A stretch of 55,692 nucleotides of DNA from Salinicola salarius (GTDB taxonomy: Bacteria > Pseudomonadota > Gammaproteobacteria > Pseudomonadales > Halomonadaceae), in assembly GCF_002179555.1 (NCBI RefSeq), contig NZ_NHOU01000006.1, forward strand, positions 146,778 to 202,469, written 5' to 3'. Below, piece by piece: positions 46,390 to 55,032 of this stretch. The number at the start of each line of letters is the position of its first letter. Position 1 is the first letter of the stretch. The translations under genes were made by a program, and so were the position numbers. Under the pieces are notes generated by a model. It was not told the DNA's origin, made no database searches, and was given only the letters and a program-made list of their open reading frames with translations.

Positions 46390-46983
46390 GAAGCGCCTCG
46401 TGAAATGGCGGTGGTTGTCGAGCAATCGAATAGCGCAGTAGCCATTAGGACCTTACGCGATTCGACTTTGTATGACTATTTGACCAAAGCCTTGCGTCTG
46501 ACCGGAACGCTTGCGCGTCGTCGAAACGCTTGCGCGTCGCCGAAACGCTTGCATATCGTCGGCAAGAGCCTGGTTCACGAACAGCACCCGACGAATGAAG
46601 GGACTCCGCGCGGAGCAGCAAGGGCGGGCGAGGAGAGAGCCGGGTAGGCCGATTCGATCCTGTCAGGCTGACAGATTGTCGCAGAGATGAATTCCATCGA
46701 GGCCATGACGTCGCACTCGGTAAGCCTCGAGGCTGGTCGCAAGCCCTCGTCGTTGGCGACTTCCGGCACTATTGCCTAGGTTGTCTAGGGAGAAAAAGGG
46801 AAAGGTCGACGCTGGCATGCGACATCAGGACACGGCGGCCGACGGAAACACTTTCCTTATGATGTAAAGCGATGTTAAGCATCGACGGCTGCAATGGTCG
46901 TTCGACGGGCAAACAGAACGAAGAAACATCTGTCGTCGGGGCATGAGGGAACCGCTGCCCTGAACGCTTGCGAGGAGTCAGCC
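46390..46983. other. Divergent intergenic region, exporter / cydA
   Basis: About 590 bp without a credible gene. It contains a 19-bp triple repeat (46504-46560), a 7-bp near-perfect palindrome CTGTCAG-G-CTGACAG (46660-46674) and a short CGATG / CATCG stem near 46870. No FNR/Anr-type TTGAT-N4-ATCAA box was seen, so oxygen control of cydA is not shown by sequence. The cydA ribosome-binding site is GAGGAG at 46970-46975. Confidence 0.5.
46504..46560. repeat. Three tandem 19-bp repeats
   Basis: Units at 46504-46522, 46523-46541 and 46542-46560 share GAAACGCTTGCGCGTCG-C with few changes. The third copy differs most (CATATCGTC at its end). Non-coding on present evidence; function unknown. Confidence 0.75.
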
Positions 46984-48396
46984 ATGGCATTAGATCCTAT
47001 CCTGTTGTCACGATTGCAGTTCGCTTTCGTGGTCTCTTTTCATACCATATTTCCGGTCTTCACGATCGGTTTGGCCTCATACGTGGCCTTGCTTCAGGGC
47101 CTTTACGTAGCCACCGGTGAAGCCGTGTGGGATCGGTTGGGATTATTCTGGACCAAGATCTTCGCCGTCGTCTTCGCCATGGGTGTGGTGACGGGAATCG
47201 TCATGGCATTCCAGTTCGGCACCAATTGGAGCAACTTCTCCCAGTTCGCCTCGAACTTCATCGGACCGATGTTGAGTTACGAGGTCATCACCGCCTTCTT
47301 CCTCGAGGCCGGCTTCCTCGGCGTGCTGCTGTTCGGTCGTCATCGGGTGTCGCCTTCGGTGCACTTCTTCGCAGCGCTGATGGTCGCCGCGGGGACGTTC
47401 ATCTCGGCGTTCTGGATTCTGGCAACCAATAGCTGGATGCAGACGCCGCAGGGCTACGAGATTCGCGAGGGCATGGTGCATGTCACCTCCTGGATCGAGG
47501 CCATTTTCAACCCTTCCTTCCCGTATCGCTTCGCGCACATGGCGATGGCGGCGTTTCTGACCGGCGGTTTCGTGGTTTGCGGCGTCAGTGCCTGGTTCCT
47601 GCTGCGGCGGCGTGATGTGGAAGCGCACAAGCGAGCGCTTTCCATGACCATGTGGTTGCTGCTGATTCTGACCCCGCTACAGGCCTGGATTGGTGACGAG
47701 CACGGTCTCAATACGCTAGAACATCAGCCGGAGAAGATCGCGGCCATGGAAGGCAACTGGGACACCCAGTCCAACGTACCGCTTTTGCTGTTCGCACTGC
47801 CGGATCGTGGCCTGCAGGGCAACCGGATGGAGATCGGCATCCCCAATGGCGCCAGCTTGATTCTGCGCCATGATGCCGACGGCGTGGTGCCGGGGCTCAA
47901 GGATATCCCCGTCGACCAGCAGCCACCGGTGTGGATCGTCTTCTACAGCTTCCGCGTCATGGTCGCGCTCGGTATGTTGATGATCGCTTTCGCCGTGGCC
48001 GGACTGGTGCTGCGCCGGGGCGATCGAATCTATACCTCGCGCTGGTTTCTGCACGGCTTGCAAGGGATGAGCCTGGCGCCGTTCGTGGCGGTACTGGCCG
48101 GGTGGTTCGTGACCGAGGTCGGCCGCTCGCCGTGGCTGGTCTATGGCGTTCTTTCCTACGCCGACGCCGTTACGCCTTCGCTTTCCGGTGGAATGGTGCT
48201 GGCGACGCTGATCGGCTATATCGCGGTTTACGCGGTGATCTTCTGGGCCGGCGTCTACTACCTCTTCAAGGTCGTGCGTCAGGGCCTGGATGAGCTCGGC
48301 GAAGACGAGGAGATGCACGATTACGACCGCCCCGAGCGTCCGCTTTCCGCTACCCGTGTTCCCTTTGACGGCAGCACCGCCTCGTCCAGGAGTTAA
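46984..48396 (+). CDS. cydA: Cytochrome bd quinol oxidase subunit I, CioA-like
   Basis: Catalytic subunit of bd oxidase, reducing O2 to water with quinol. The 470-residue protein has haem ligands His20, His185 and Met326 and the acidic pair Glu100/Glu108 near the b595/d site. The Q-loop after GDEHGLNTLEHQPEK is short, as in CioA of pseudomonads rather than long-Q-loop E. coli CydA. The ATG at 46984 follows GAGGAG; an upstream in-frame start is not used. It is followed by cydB after 3 bases. Confidence 0.94.
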   Translation: MALDPILLSRLQFAFVVSFHTIFPVFTIGLASYVALLQGLYVATGEAVWDRLGLFWTKIFAVVFAMGVVTGIVMAFQFGTNWSNFSQFASNFIGPMLSYEVITAFFLEAGFLGVLLFGRHRVSPSVHFFAALMVAAGTFISAFWILATNSWMQTPQGYEIREGMVHVTSWIEAIFNPSFPYRFAHMAMAAFLTGGFVVCGVSAWFLLRRRDVEAHKRALSMTMWLLLILTPLQAWIGDEHGLNTLEHQPEKIAAMEGNWDTQSNVPLLLFALPDRGLQGNRMEIGIPNGASLILRHDADGVVPGLKDIPVDQQPPVWIVFYSFRVMVALGMLMIAFAVAGLVLRRGDRIYTSRWFLHGLQGMSLAPFVAVLAGWFVTEVGRSPWLVYGVLSYADAVTPSLSGGMVLATLIGYIAVYAVIFWAGVYYLFKVVRQGLDELGEDEEMHDYDRPERPLSATRVPFDGSTASSRS

Positions 48397-48399
48397 ACC

Positions 48400-49401
48400 A
48401 TGGAAATGTTCGATCTTTCACTATTTTGGGCCGTCATCATCGCTTTCGGCATCATCATGTATGTGTTGATGGATGGGTTCGACCTGGGCTTGGGCATCCT
48501 GTTTCCGTTTGCGCCCGACGAGGATGCCCGCGACGTGATGATGAATTCCGTCGCGCCGGTGTGGGATGGCAACGAAACCTGGCTGGTACTCGGGGGCACC
48601 GGACTCATCGCGGCCTTCCCGCTGGTCTACACCATCTTGTTGCCGGCGCTTTATCTGGGCGTCTTCCTGATGCTGGCCGGCCTGATCTTCCGCGGGGTGG
48701 CGTTCGAATTCCGCTTCAAGTCCAAGCGCACGCGCGGCTGGTGGAATGCCGCGTTCGCCGGTGGCTCCTTCGTTGCAGCGTTCGCGCAGGGCTGCGTGGT
48801 GGGTGCCTATATCCAGGGTTTCGAAACCGCCGATCGTGTCTACACCGGTGGGGCGTTCGACTGGCTGACCCCGTTCTCCATCCTGACCGGTCTCGGGCTG
48901 GTGGTCGGCTATACCCTGCTGGGCGCGACCTGGCTGGTGCTGAAGTCGGAAGGGCACGTTCGCGAATGGGCGCGAGGTCTGATTCCCAAGCTGCTGATCG
49001 GTGTACTGGCCGTGTTCGTCATCGTCAGCCTGTGGACCCCGTGGATCGATCCGGGCGTGTTCGATCGCTGGTTCGACCACATGCAGGTGATCTGGCTGCT
49101 GCCGTTCGCGGCGCTGCTGTGCGCCGTGGGCATCTATGTGGCGACTCGTCGCCGGCGTGAAGGTCTGGCCTTCCTGCTGACACTGGGCCTGTTCATCTTC
49201 ACCTACCTGGGACTGCTGGTCAGTCGCTGGCCTTACGTGATTCCGCCGGACTACACGCTTTGGGACGCCGCCTCGGCGCCGGAATCCCAGTTCTTCATCC
49301 TGATCGGCGTGCTGTTCGTGGTACCGATCGTGCTGACCTACACCGCGTGGTCCTACTGGGTCTTCCGCGGCAAGGTCCGCGTGGGTGAGGGCTACCATTG
49401 A
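48400..49401 (+). CDS. cydB: Cytochrome bd quinol oxidase subunit II
   Basis: Membrane partner of CydA. The 333-residue protein has the typical N-terminus with MDGFDLGLG, the PVWDGNETWLVLGG motif and eight or so helices. Length matches CioB-type subunits. It overlaps the start of cydD by 4 bases. Confidence 0.95.
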   Translation: MEMFDLSLFWAVIIAFGIIMYVLMDGFDLGLGILFPFAPDEDARDVMMNSVAPVWDGNETWLVLGGTGLIAAFPLVYTILLPALYLGVFLMLAGLIFRGVAFEFRFKSKRTRGWWNAAFAGGSFVAAFAQGCVVGAYIQGFETADRVYTGGAFDWLTPFSILTGLGLVVGYTLLGATWLVLKSEGHVREWARGLIPKLLIGVLAVFVIVSLWTPWIDPGVFDRWFDHMQVIWLLPFAALLCAVGIYVATRRRREGLAFLLTLGLFIFTYLGLLVSRWPYVIPPDYTLWDAASAPESQFFILIGVLFVVPIVLTYTAWSYWVFRGKVRVGEGYH

Positions 49402-51194
49402 GTGCCGCGAGGCGAACCACGGGTCCGTCACGTATGAACGCTTCACGTACGGGCACTTCACGTACGGGCGCTTCACGTACGAGCGCTTCACGTACGAGCG
49501 CTTCGAGAGCGTGGTTGAAGCAGCAAGCGGCCGGCGTCCGGCCCTGGTATCGAGGCGCCGTCGGCTGCGGCCTGCTGGCGGGCCTCGCGACCTTGATCCA
49601 GATGGGCGCACTGGCCTGGGTCGTCGACGATGTCGTCTCGAACCAGGCCACGCTGGGCGATGTCGCCATCGGCGTCGCGCTGATCGTAATCGCCATTGCC
49701 GCCCGTGCCTTGGCGCAGTGGGGGCAGGAGGTCTGCGGTCAGGCTTGCGGCCTGCGGGTCAAGCAGCAGGTGCGGGCGCGCCTGCTGGTGCGCCTGCAGC
49801 AGCTGGGGCCGGTGCGCCTGGCTTCCCGCCATAGCGCGGGGCTGGCCAGTCAACTGGTGGATCAGGTCGAGTCGCTGGAAGGCTACTACTCCCGCTTCCT
49901 GCCGCAGATGGTGTTGGCAGCGCTGATTCCGCTGGTCTATCTCGTCGTGGTGTTCTGGCTCAACTGGCTGGCGGCGATCTGGTTGCTGATCGCCGCCCCC
50001 TTGATTCCGCTGTTCATGGCGCTGATCGGCATGGGCGCCCAGCGTCTCAACGAGGCGCAGTTCCAGGCGGTCACCCGGCTTTCCGGTCATTTTCTCGATC
50101 GGGTGCGGGGGATCGCCACCCTTCAGCTCTTCGGGCTCGCCGAGCGCAGCGTCGAAGAGGTCAGCGAGGTTGCCCACGACTATCGCCGGCGCAGCCTCAA
50201 GACGCTGCGGGTGGCGTTTCTGTCATCGGCGGTACTCGAATTCTTCGCTGCCGTGTCGGTGGCCGTCGTGGCCATCTATATCGGTCTCGGCCTGCTCGGC
50301 TACATCCAGTACGGGCCGGCCGAGCAGCTCGATCTGTTCAGCGGGCTGTTCATCCTGCTGCTGGCGCCGGAGTTCTTCCAGCCGCTGCGCACGCTCTCCC
50401 AGCACTATCATGATCGCGCCTCCGCCCTGGGGGCCGCCGAAGGGCTGGTGTCACTGCTCGAACCGGATGCCGACGAAGCCGCACCTGCGGAATGCGACCG
50501 ATCTGACAAGACGGCCAGTCGTGAGCTTGTCCCGGGTGCCGTCGAGCTCGTGAACGTTGAACTGCGCCATGCGGGGCGCGAACGGATTCTCGGGCCGCTG
50601 TCGCTGCGTATCGATACCGGTGAAGTAGTGGCGCTGATCGGCCCATCCGGCAGCGGTAAATCCAGTCTGTTGCAACTGATCGCCGGCTTCATTGCGCCCA
50701 GTGCGGGGCAGGTCGAGGTACGGCGCGATCCGGCCATCGCCTGGCTGGATCAGCGCCCGCTGATCATCCAGGGAACGCTTGCCGACAACCTGCGGCTGGT
50801 CGCGCCCGATGCCAGCGACGAGTCTTTGCGCAACGCGTTGACGCAGGCCGGGCTGGGCCAGTGGCTGGCATCGGCACCGGGCGGGCTCGAGACGCCGTTG
50901 GGAGAACGCGGCGTCGGGCTTTCCGGTGGCGAAGGGCAACGGCTGGCGCTGGCCCGAGTGTTTCTCTCCCCGGCCAGGCTGGTCCTGCTGGACGAGCCGA
51001 CGGCGGCGCTGGACCCGGAAACCGAACAGCACGTGATCGCGGGGCTGACGCAACTGGCGGCGAGCGGGCGGACGCTGATCGTCGCTACCCACCATCCGGC
51101 GATCATGGCGATGGCCGGCCGGGTCTTCGCGATCGAACAGGGGCGGTTGTCACGGGTCGAGCGCTCGGCCGATGCGCGGGAGACGAACTCATGA
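49398..51194 (+). CDS. cydD: Thiol reductant ABC exporter subunit CydD
   Basis: CydDC exports cysteine/glutathione and is needed to assemble bd oxidase. The 598-residue protein has six membrane helices (about 50-330), Walker A GPSGSGKS, signature LSGGEGQR and Walker B LVLLDEP. The start is TTG at 49398 overlapping cydB, behind GAGGG; an ATG at 49434 is possible. The N-terminus contains an Arg/Ser/Thr/Ala repeat (five 5-residue units) coded by the 15-bp array at 49436-49510, an unusual extension. It overlaps cydC by 4 bases. Confidence 0.92.
   Translation: MSAARRTTGPSRMNASRTGTSRTGASRTSASRTSASRAWLKQQAAGVRPWYRGAVGCGLLAGLATLIQMGALAWVVDDVVSNQATLGDVAIGVALIVIAIAARALAQWGQEVCGQACGLRVKQQVRARLLVRLQQLGPVRLASRHSAGLASQLVDQVESLEGYYSRFLPQMVLAALIPLVYLVVVFWLNWLAAIWLLIAAPLIPLFMALIGMGAQRLNEAQFQAVTRLSGHFLDRVRGIATLQLFGLAERSVEEVSEVAHDYRRRSLKTLRVAFLSSAVLEFFAAVSVAVVAIYIGLGLLGYIQYGPAEQLDLFSGLFILLLAPEFFQPLRTLSQHYHDRASALGAAEGLVSLLEPDADEAAPAECDRSDKTASRELVPGAVELVNVELRHAGRERILGPLSLRIDTGEVVALIGPSGSGKSSLLQLIAGFIAPSAGQVEVRRDPAIAWLDQRPLIIQGTLADNLRLVAPDASDESLRNALTQAGLGQWLASAPGGLETPLGERGVGLSGGEGQRLALARVFLSPARLVLLDEPTAALDPETEQHVIAGLTQLAASGRTLIVATHHPAIMAMAGRVFAIEQGRLSRVERSADARETNS
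49436..49510 (+). repeat. Five tandem 15-bp repeats inside cydD
   Basis: Five 15-base units (consensus GRGCGCTTCACGTAC) run from 49436 to 49510, each full unit holding the palindrome CGTACG at its joint. Being 15 bases long they keep the frame and encode repeats of the type ASRTG/ASRTS. The last unit is degenerate. Such arrays can change copy number. Confidence 0.88.
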
Positions 51195-52867
51195 AAGCAC
51201 TGCTATCTCTGCGGCCATGGCTCGGCGTTCTGGCCGAACGTCGCGGGCGCCTGCTGCTGGGGGCGGTGCTGATGCTCGCCACGCTGCTCAGCGCATTGGG
51301 GCTGCTGTCGCTCTCCGGCTGGTTCATTACCGCCACGGCGATCGCGGCGGTCAGCGCCTCGGGCTATCTGGACGTGTTCACGCCGGGGGGCGGGATTCGA
51401 TTCTTCGCCGTCTCGCGCACGGTCAGTCGCTATCTGGAGCGGCTCTACAATCACGATACGATATTGCGGCTGCTGGCCGATCTGCGCGGGCGCGTGTTCG
51501 CGAGGCTGGTCACGCTGGATGCGCGCACGCTGGCACGGGCACGCGCTTCCCAGTGGCTCAACCGGCTGACGGCGGATATCGACACCCTCGACAACCTCTA
51601 CCTGCGCCTGCTGGCGCCGCCGCTGGTCGCGCTAATCAGCATCCTGGCCTTCGCGGCCTTCGCGGCGGCGTTTCTGCCCATCGCGGGAATCGTCCTGCTA
51701 GCCGTTCTGTTGCCGCTGGGGCTGGTTGCCACCGCCGGCTGCGCCTGGTGGGGGTGGCGAGCCAGCCATCGCCGGGTCGACCGTCAGGAACGACTGCGCG
51801 TCCGCGCGATCGAGCAGGTCGAAGGGCTGGCGGAACTGACCAGCTACCGCGCACTGGATGCCCACCGCGCGCTCTGGCATCGCGAAGAGCGGGCGCTGCT
51901 CGACGATCAGCGCCGACTCGGCCAGCGCACGGCAACGGGCAATCTCGTCGTCACCGTGGGAATCCAACTGGCCACGCTGGCCGTGCTGCTGCTGGGGCTC
52001 GAAGCCTTTCGTAGCGGGCAGGTGAGCGGTCCGGTCATGGTGATGCTGGCGCTGGGGACGCTCGCGGTGAGCGAAGGCCTGGGCAACCTGCCGATGGCCT
52101 TCACGCAACTGGGGGCAACGGTGAGAGCGGCGGAGCGACTCAACGCCCAGGCCGAACTGAAGACGCCGCTGACCGGCGAGCGCTTGACCTCGGGCGGCGC
52201 GGCGCCGTCGCTGAGCTATCGAAACGTCGAGGTCGCCCACGGAGCGCGAGTCGTGTTCAGCGGCCTGAATCTTTCCCTCGACCCCGGCCAGCGTATCGGC
52301 ATCATCGGCGCCTCGGGGATCGGCAAGTCGACGCTGGCGCAACTGGCCGTGCGCGCCTTCGACCCACAGGGTGGACGTGTCGAATTCGATCATCAGGATA
52401 TTGCCGGGCTCGCCCCCGACTCCCTGCGAGCGCGGATCGGTTATCTCACCCAGCGCAGCGAGCTGTTCCACGACACCCTGGCCGCCAACCTGCGCATGGG
52501 CGACCCGGACGCCAGCGATGCGCAGCTGTGGGATGCGCTCGAGCGTGTCGAACTCAAGGCCTGGGCGGAGGCGCTGCCGGAAGGGCTGGAAACCTGGGTT
52601 GGCGAGCAGGGGCGCCAGCTTTCCGGCGGTCAGGCGCGCCGGGTCGCACTGGCGCGGGTGATGCTGCGCGATTCGCCGCTGGTGATCCTCGACGAACCCT
52701 TGAGTGGACTGGACGCCGCCACCGCCGCGTCGCTCGCAACGACACTGGACGCCTGGCTGGCCGGACGCACGGCGCTATTGCTGGGGCACGACGAAGCGGC
52801 ACTGCCCCGCTGCGACCGCTACTGGCGGCTGGTGCCGGGCAAGCAGGGCACACAGCTCCTCGGTTAG
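51191..52867 (+). CDS. cydC: Thiol reductant ABC exporter subunit CydC
   Basis: Second half of the CydDC exporter. The 558-residue product has six helices and an ATPase domain with Walker A GASGIGKS, signature LSGGQARR and Walker B LVILDEP. It starts with ATG overlapping the cydD stop (ATGA); a longer frame from 50861 is only the shadow inside cydD. It closes the cydABDC operon. Confidence 0.94.
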   Translation: MKALLSLRPWLGVLAERRGRLLLGAVLMLATLLSALGLLSLSGWFITATAIAAVSASGYLDVFTPGGGIRFFAVSRTVSRYLERLYNHDTILRLLADLRGRVFARLVTLDARTLARARASQWLNRLTADIDTLDNLYLRLLAPPLVALISILAFAAFAAAFLPIAGIVLLAVLLPLGLVATAGCAWWGWRASHRRVDRQERLRVRAIEQVEGLAELTSYRALDAHRALWHREERALLDDQRRLGQRTATGNLVVTVGIQLATLAVLLLGLEAFRSGQVSGPVMVMLALGTLAVSEGLGNLPMAFTQLGATVRAAERLNAQAELKTPLTGERLTSGGAAPSLSYRNVEVAHGARVVFSGLNLSLDPGQRIGIIGASGIGKSTLAQLAVRAFDPQGGRVEFDHQDIAGLAPDSLRARIGYLTQRSELFHDTLAANLRMGDPDASDAQLWDALERVELKAWAEALPEGLETWVGEQGRQLSGGQARRVALARVMLRDSPLVILDEPLSGLDAATAASLATTLDAWLAGRTALLLGHDEAALPRCDRYWRLVPGKQGTQLLG

Positions 52868-52907
52868 CAGCGGCTTTTCGACGACCGAAACCTGCGTGTT
52901 TTGGCGT

Positions 52908-53542
52908 TTACAGCAAGAATTCCGGAGCCGGTCCCGCCGGCTTCCGGCCTTCGAGCGGATCGATGAGCTGCGAGAAAGTGCTTGCCAGTTCTCGGGGCCA
53001 GATAGTCCGCAAACCTTGGATTGCGCAAGGTCCGGTCGAGCGTATCGGCTGGCAGGAATCGCTGCATTTCCTGCTGGAACGCCGCTCCCTGAATGATCCC
53101 CGGGAGGCGTTCGATCAAGTCTTCTGCCTTGGCGACATAGTCCGTTATTCGGTAGTCGGACAGTTTCTTCTGGACCAGGGTAGCGTCTGGCTGCGCACCT
53201 TGCTGTTTCAGCCATTGCAGGTCCCAGATATCGCGGTTACGGACGTAGCGCCGGGTATTGACCAGCGATACCAGTTTGTCGGCCATCACCTCGTCCATTG
53301 TCTCGGTGAGGACCAGCAGATCTGCATAGCCGTCAGGCAGGAACGGGTAGTGTAGCTGCAAGCCCCGTGCCTGCCGCGTGTAGGCAGGGATGTTGGCGAT
53401 CTCCAGCTTGATTTTCTGCTTGGCCAGGTCACGACGGGCTGGTGCGGTAGTGACGGCCACCTGCCATTTGTCGACTTTCACTTCGGCATAGCGGGGATCT
53501 TCGCGGAGGGTTTTCGGTTGCTTGACGGTCACTTCCAATTGA
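52908..53542 (-). pseudogene. AbiEii-type nucleotidyltransferase toxin, broken remnant
   Basis: The frame read from 53542 leftward matches the C-terminal two-thirds of AbiEii/AbiGii toxins: KLVSLVNTRRYVRNRDIWDL carries the KLxxL-R-RDxxDL motif. The N-terminal nucleotidyltransferase motif (GSx10DxD) is missing because the insertion sequence starts at 53543. Near the end, an extra G in a G4 run (52994-52997) shifts the frame; without it the protein would read YLARELASTFSQLIDP and stop at 52908. So it is damaged twice. The AbiEi antitoxin gene would lie upstream of the toxin, beyond the insertion and outside the window. Confidence 0.78.
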
Positions 53543-53572
53543 GGGTAAGCGGATTAAATGGTTGATCTTACC
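53543..53572. repeat. Left terminal inverted repeat of the element
   Basis: Terminal sequence GGGTAAGCGGATTAAATGG then TTGATCTTACC. The inner part (GGTAAG / CTTACC) is itself palindromic. The matching right end lies beyond the window. Confidence 0.7.
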
Positions 53573-53605
53573 TTTGCATGAGAGTGAGACAGACCGGCAT
53601 CTCAT

Positions 53606-53630
53606 CGGATTATCTGGTTGATGCTTCACC
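53606..53630. repeat. Subterminal copy of the element end
   Basis: CGGATTATCTGGTTGATGCTTCACC resembles the terminal CGGATTAAATGGTTGATCTTACC (53550-53572) in direct orientation, 56 bases apart. Probably a second transposase-binding site. Confidence 0.55.
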
Positions 53631-54037
53631 TACTGCTGGTGCATGTTTCCTTCGCTAATTCCAGCAAGAACCCCACACGCCTCAACTTCCCGGTCATCGT
53701 TGCAACTCGCTCTCAGTGAAACGAGTTGTTTCTCAAGCGCTTGCAGAGCGGTTATCTGCGACCGCACATGAGAGATGTGATCATCGAGCAAGGCGTTGAC
53801 GGCGGTACAAGGCTGATGAGGGGCGTCCTGATAGCTCTGTAGTTCGTGAATCTCAGCCAGTGACAGGCCCAGGATTCTGCAGCGACGGATGAAGGCCAGC
53901 CCCTCACCATGCTTCTCGGTATAGACACGGTAACCGTTGTCCTGCCGATCAGGCGGCGGCAACAAGCCCTGCTGTTCATAGAAGCGGATCGTCTGTGTTT
54001 CGACCCCTACCAACTGCGCCAACTGACCAATGCGCAT
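53630..54037 (-). CDS. MerR-family heavy-metal regulator, CadR/PbrR-like
   Basis: The 135-residue protein has the MerR helix-turn-helix (IGQLAQLVGVETQTIRFYEQQGLL) and a long dimerisation helix. Metal ligands are seen as Cys77, Cys112 and Cys121, near the Cys77/112/119 set of CadR, so Pb/Cd/Zn/Hg sensing is likely. The ATG at 54037 follows GGGGAGGAGG; a start five codons upstream is not needed. It is divergent from the transporter gene that it should control. Confidence 0.88.
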   Translation of the reverse strand: MRIGQLAQLVGVETQTIRFYEQQGLLPPPDRQDNGYRVYTEKHGEGLAFIRRCRILGLSLAEIHELQSYQDAPHQPCTAVNALLDDHISHVRSQITALQALEKQLVSLRASCNDDREVEACGVLAGISEGNMHQQ

Positions 54038-54068
54038 CAGCCTCCTCCCCAACGGATTCTTTACTCTA

Positions 54069-54099
54069 TTGACCTTATAGTAGCTTTATAGTTTTAAAT
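54069..54099 (+). promoter_or_regulatory. MerR-type promoter/operator of the metal operon
   Basis: TTGACC (54069-54074) and TTAAAT (54094-54099) are 19 bases apart, longer than usual, as in MerR-controlled promoters such as PpbrA. The spacer holds the imperfect dyad CTTATAG-TAGC-TTTATAG. MerR-type activators untwist such promoters upon metal binding. Confidence 0.7.
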
Positions 54100-54132
54100 G
54101 GTACCACAACATTGTTCAAGTGGAGTCGTATC

Positions 54133-55029
54133 ATGAGCAAATCCTGTGGTGGCGCCTGTGGCGGTGATGCAACGTCCGCAGCGGATACCGATATACAGGC
54201 CTCCTCCGAGGCGCCAGGGAGATGGGTCAGTGTTTATGCCGTGCCGAAGATGGACTGTCCATCAGAAGAACGAATGATTCGCCTAGCCCTGAACGGCTTT
54301 GAGGAGATTCGGGCGCTGTCCTTCGACTTGTCGAACCGCCGGCTGAAGGTCGTGCATGACGGCGAGGTCGAGCCCGTCACCTCGAAACTGAAGACCTTGG
54401 GGCTAGGCGCCTCGCTTCAGGAAACCGTCGCTGCAAATCCGGAGACCATCAAGGCCGCCGAGTTTTCGGCAGCTTCTGCTAAGCAAGAATCCGGGACCCT
54501 GCGCTGGTTGCTCGGCATCAATGCACTTCTGTTCGTGGTGGAAATGACTGCCGGTCTGATCGCCCAGTCCACCGGCCTGATTGGAGAATCCCTGGACAAT
54601 TTTGCCGATGCGGCGGTGTACGGGCTTGCCCTTTATGCGGTTGGACATAGCGTGAAAATGCAGGTACGTGCCGCGCATCTTGCTGGTGTACTGCAACTGA
54701 TCTTGGCTGTGGGCGTGCTCGTAGAGGTGGTGAGACGCTTTGTATTCGGTAGTGAGCCTGAATCGCTGGTGATGATGGCTATCGCATTCGTCGCATTGAT
54801 TGCCAATACCAGTTGTCTGCTGCTCATATCCAAACATCGGGAAGGCGGGGCGCACATGAAGGCAAGCTGGATATTCTCGGCCAACGACGTGGTGATCAAC
54901 CTGGGGGTCATCACCGCCGGCGCCCTGGTCGCGTGGACCGGTTCCAATTATCCGGATCTGATTATCGGCACCATCGCGGGGGGCATTGTACTTAACGGTG
55001 CCAGACGCATTTTGGCGTTGAAGGGTTAA
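54133..55029 (+). CDS. Cation transporter with Cys-rich and HMA-like N-terminus (CDF type)
   Basis: The 298-residue protein starts with a CGGACGG-type metal-binding tail (Cys5, Cys9), then an HMA-like domain (about 32-105, with VPKMDCPSEE), then a CDF transporter part with six helices. The first site keeps the D-x3-D pattern (SLDNFADA), whereas the second, normally HxxxD, reads FSAND. Metal substrate unknown. ATG at 54133 follows GGAG by 8 bases. It is followed after 3 bases by lspA. Confidence 0.85.
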   Translation: MSKSCGGACGGDATSAADTDIQASSEAPGRWVSVYAVPKMDCPSEERMIRLALNGFEEIRALSFDLSNRRLKVVHDGEVEPVTSKLKTLGLGASLQETVAANPETIKAAEFSAASAKQESGTLRWLLGINALLFVVEMTAGLIAQSTGLIGESLDNFADAAVYGLALYAVGHSVKMQVRAAHLAGVLQLILAVGVLVEVVRRFVFGSEPESLVMMAIAFVALIANTSCLLLISKHREGGAHMKASWIFSANDVVINLGVITAGALVAWTGSNYPDLIIGTIAGGIVLNGARRILALKG

Positions 55030-55032
55030 ATA

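Noticed and set aside
46426-46983. FNR/Anr box for cydA
   Set aside because: No TTGAT-N4-ATCAA-like sequence could be found in the region.
49436-49510. The 15-bp array as a CRISPR
   Set aside because: The units are contiguous without spacers and lie in a coding frame.
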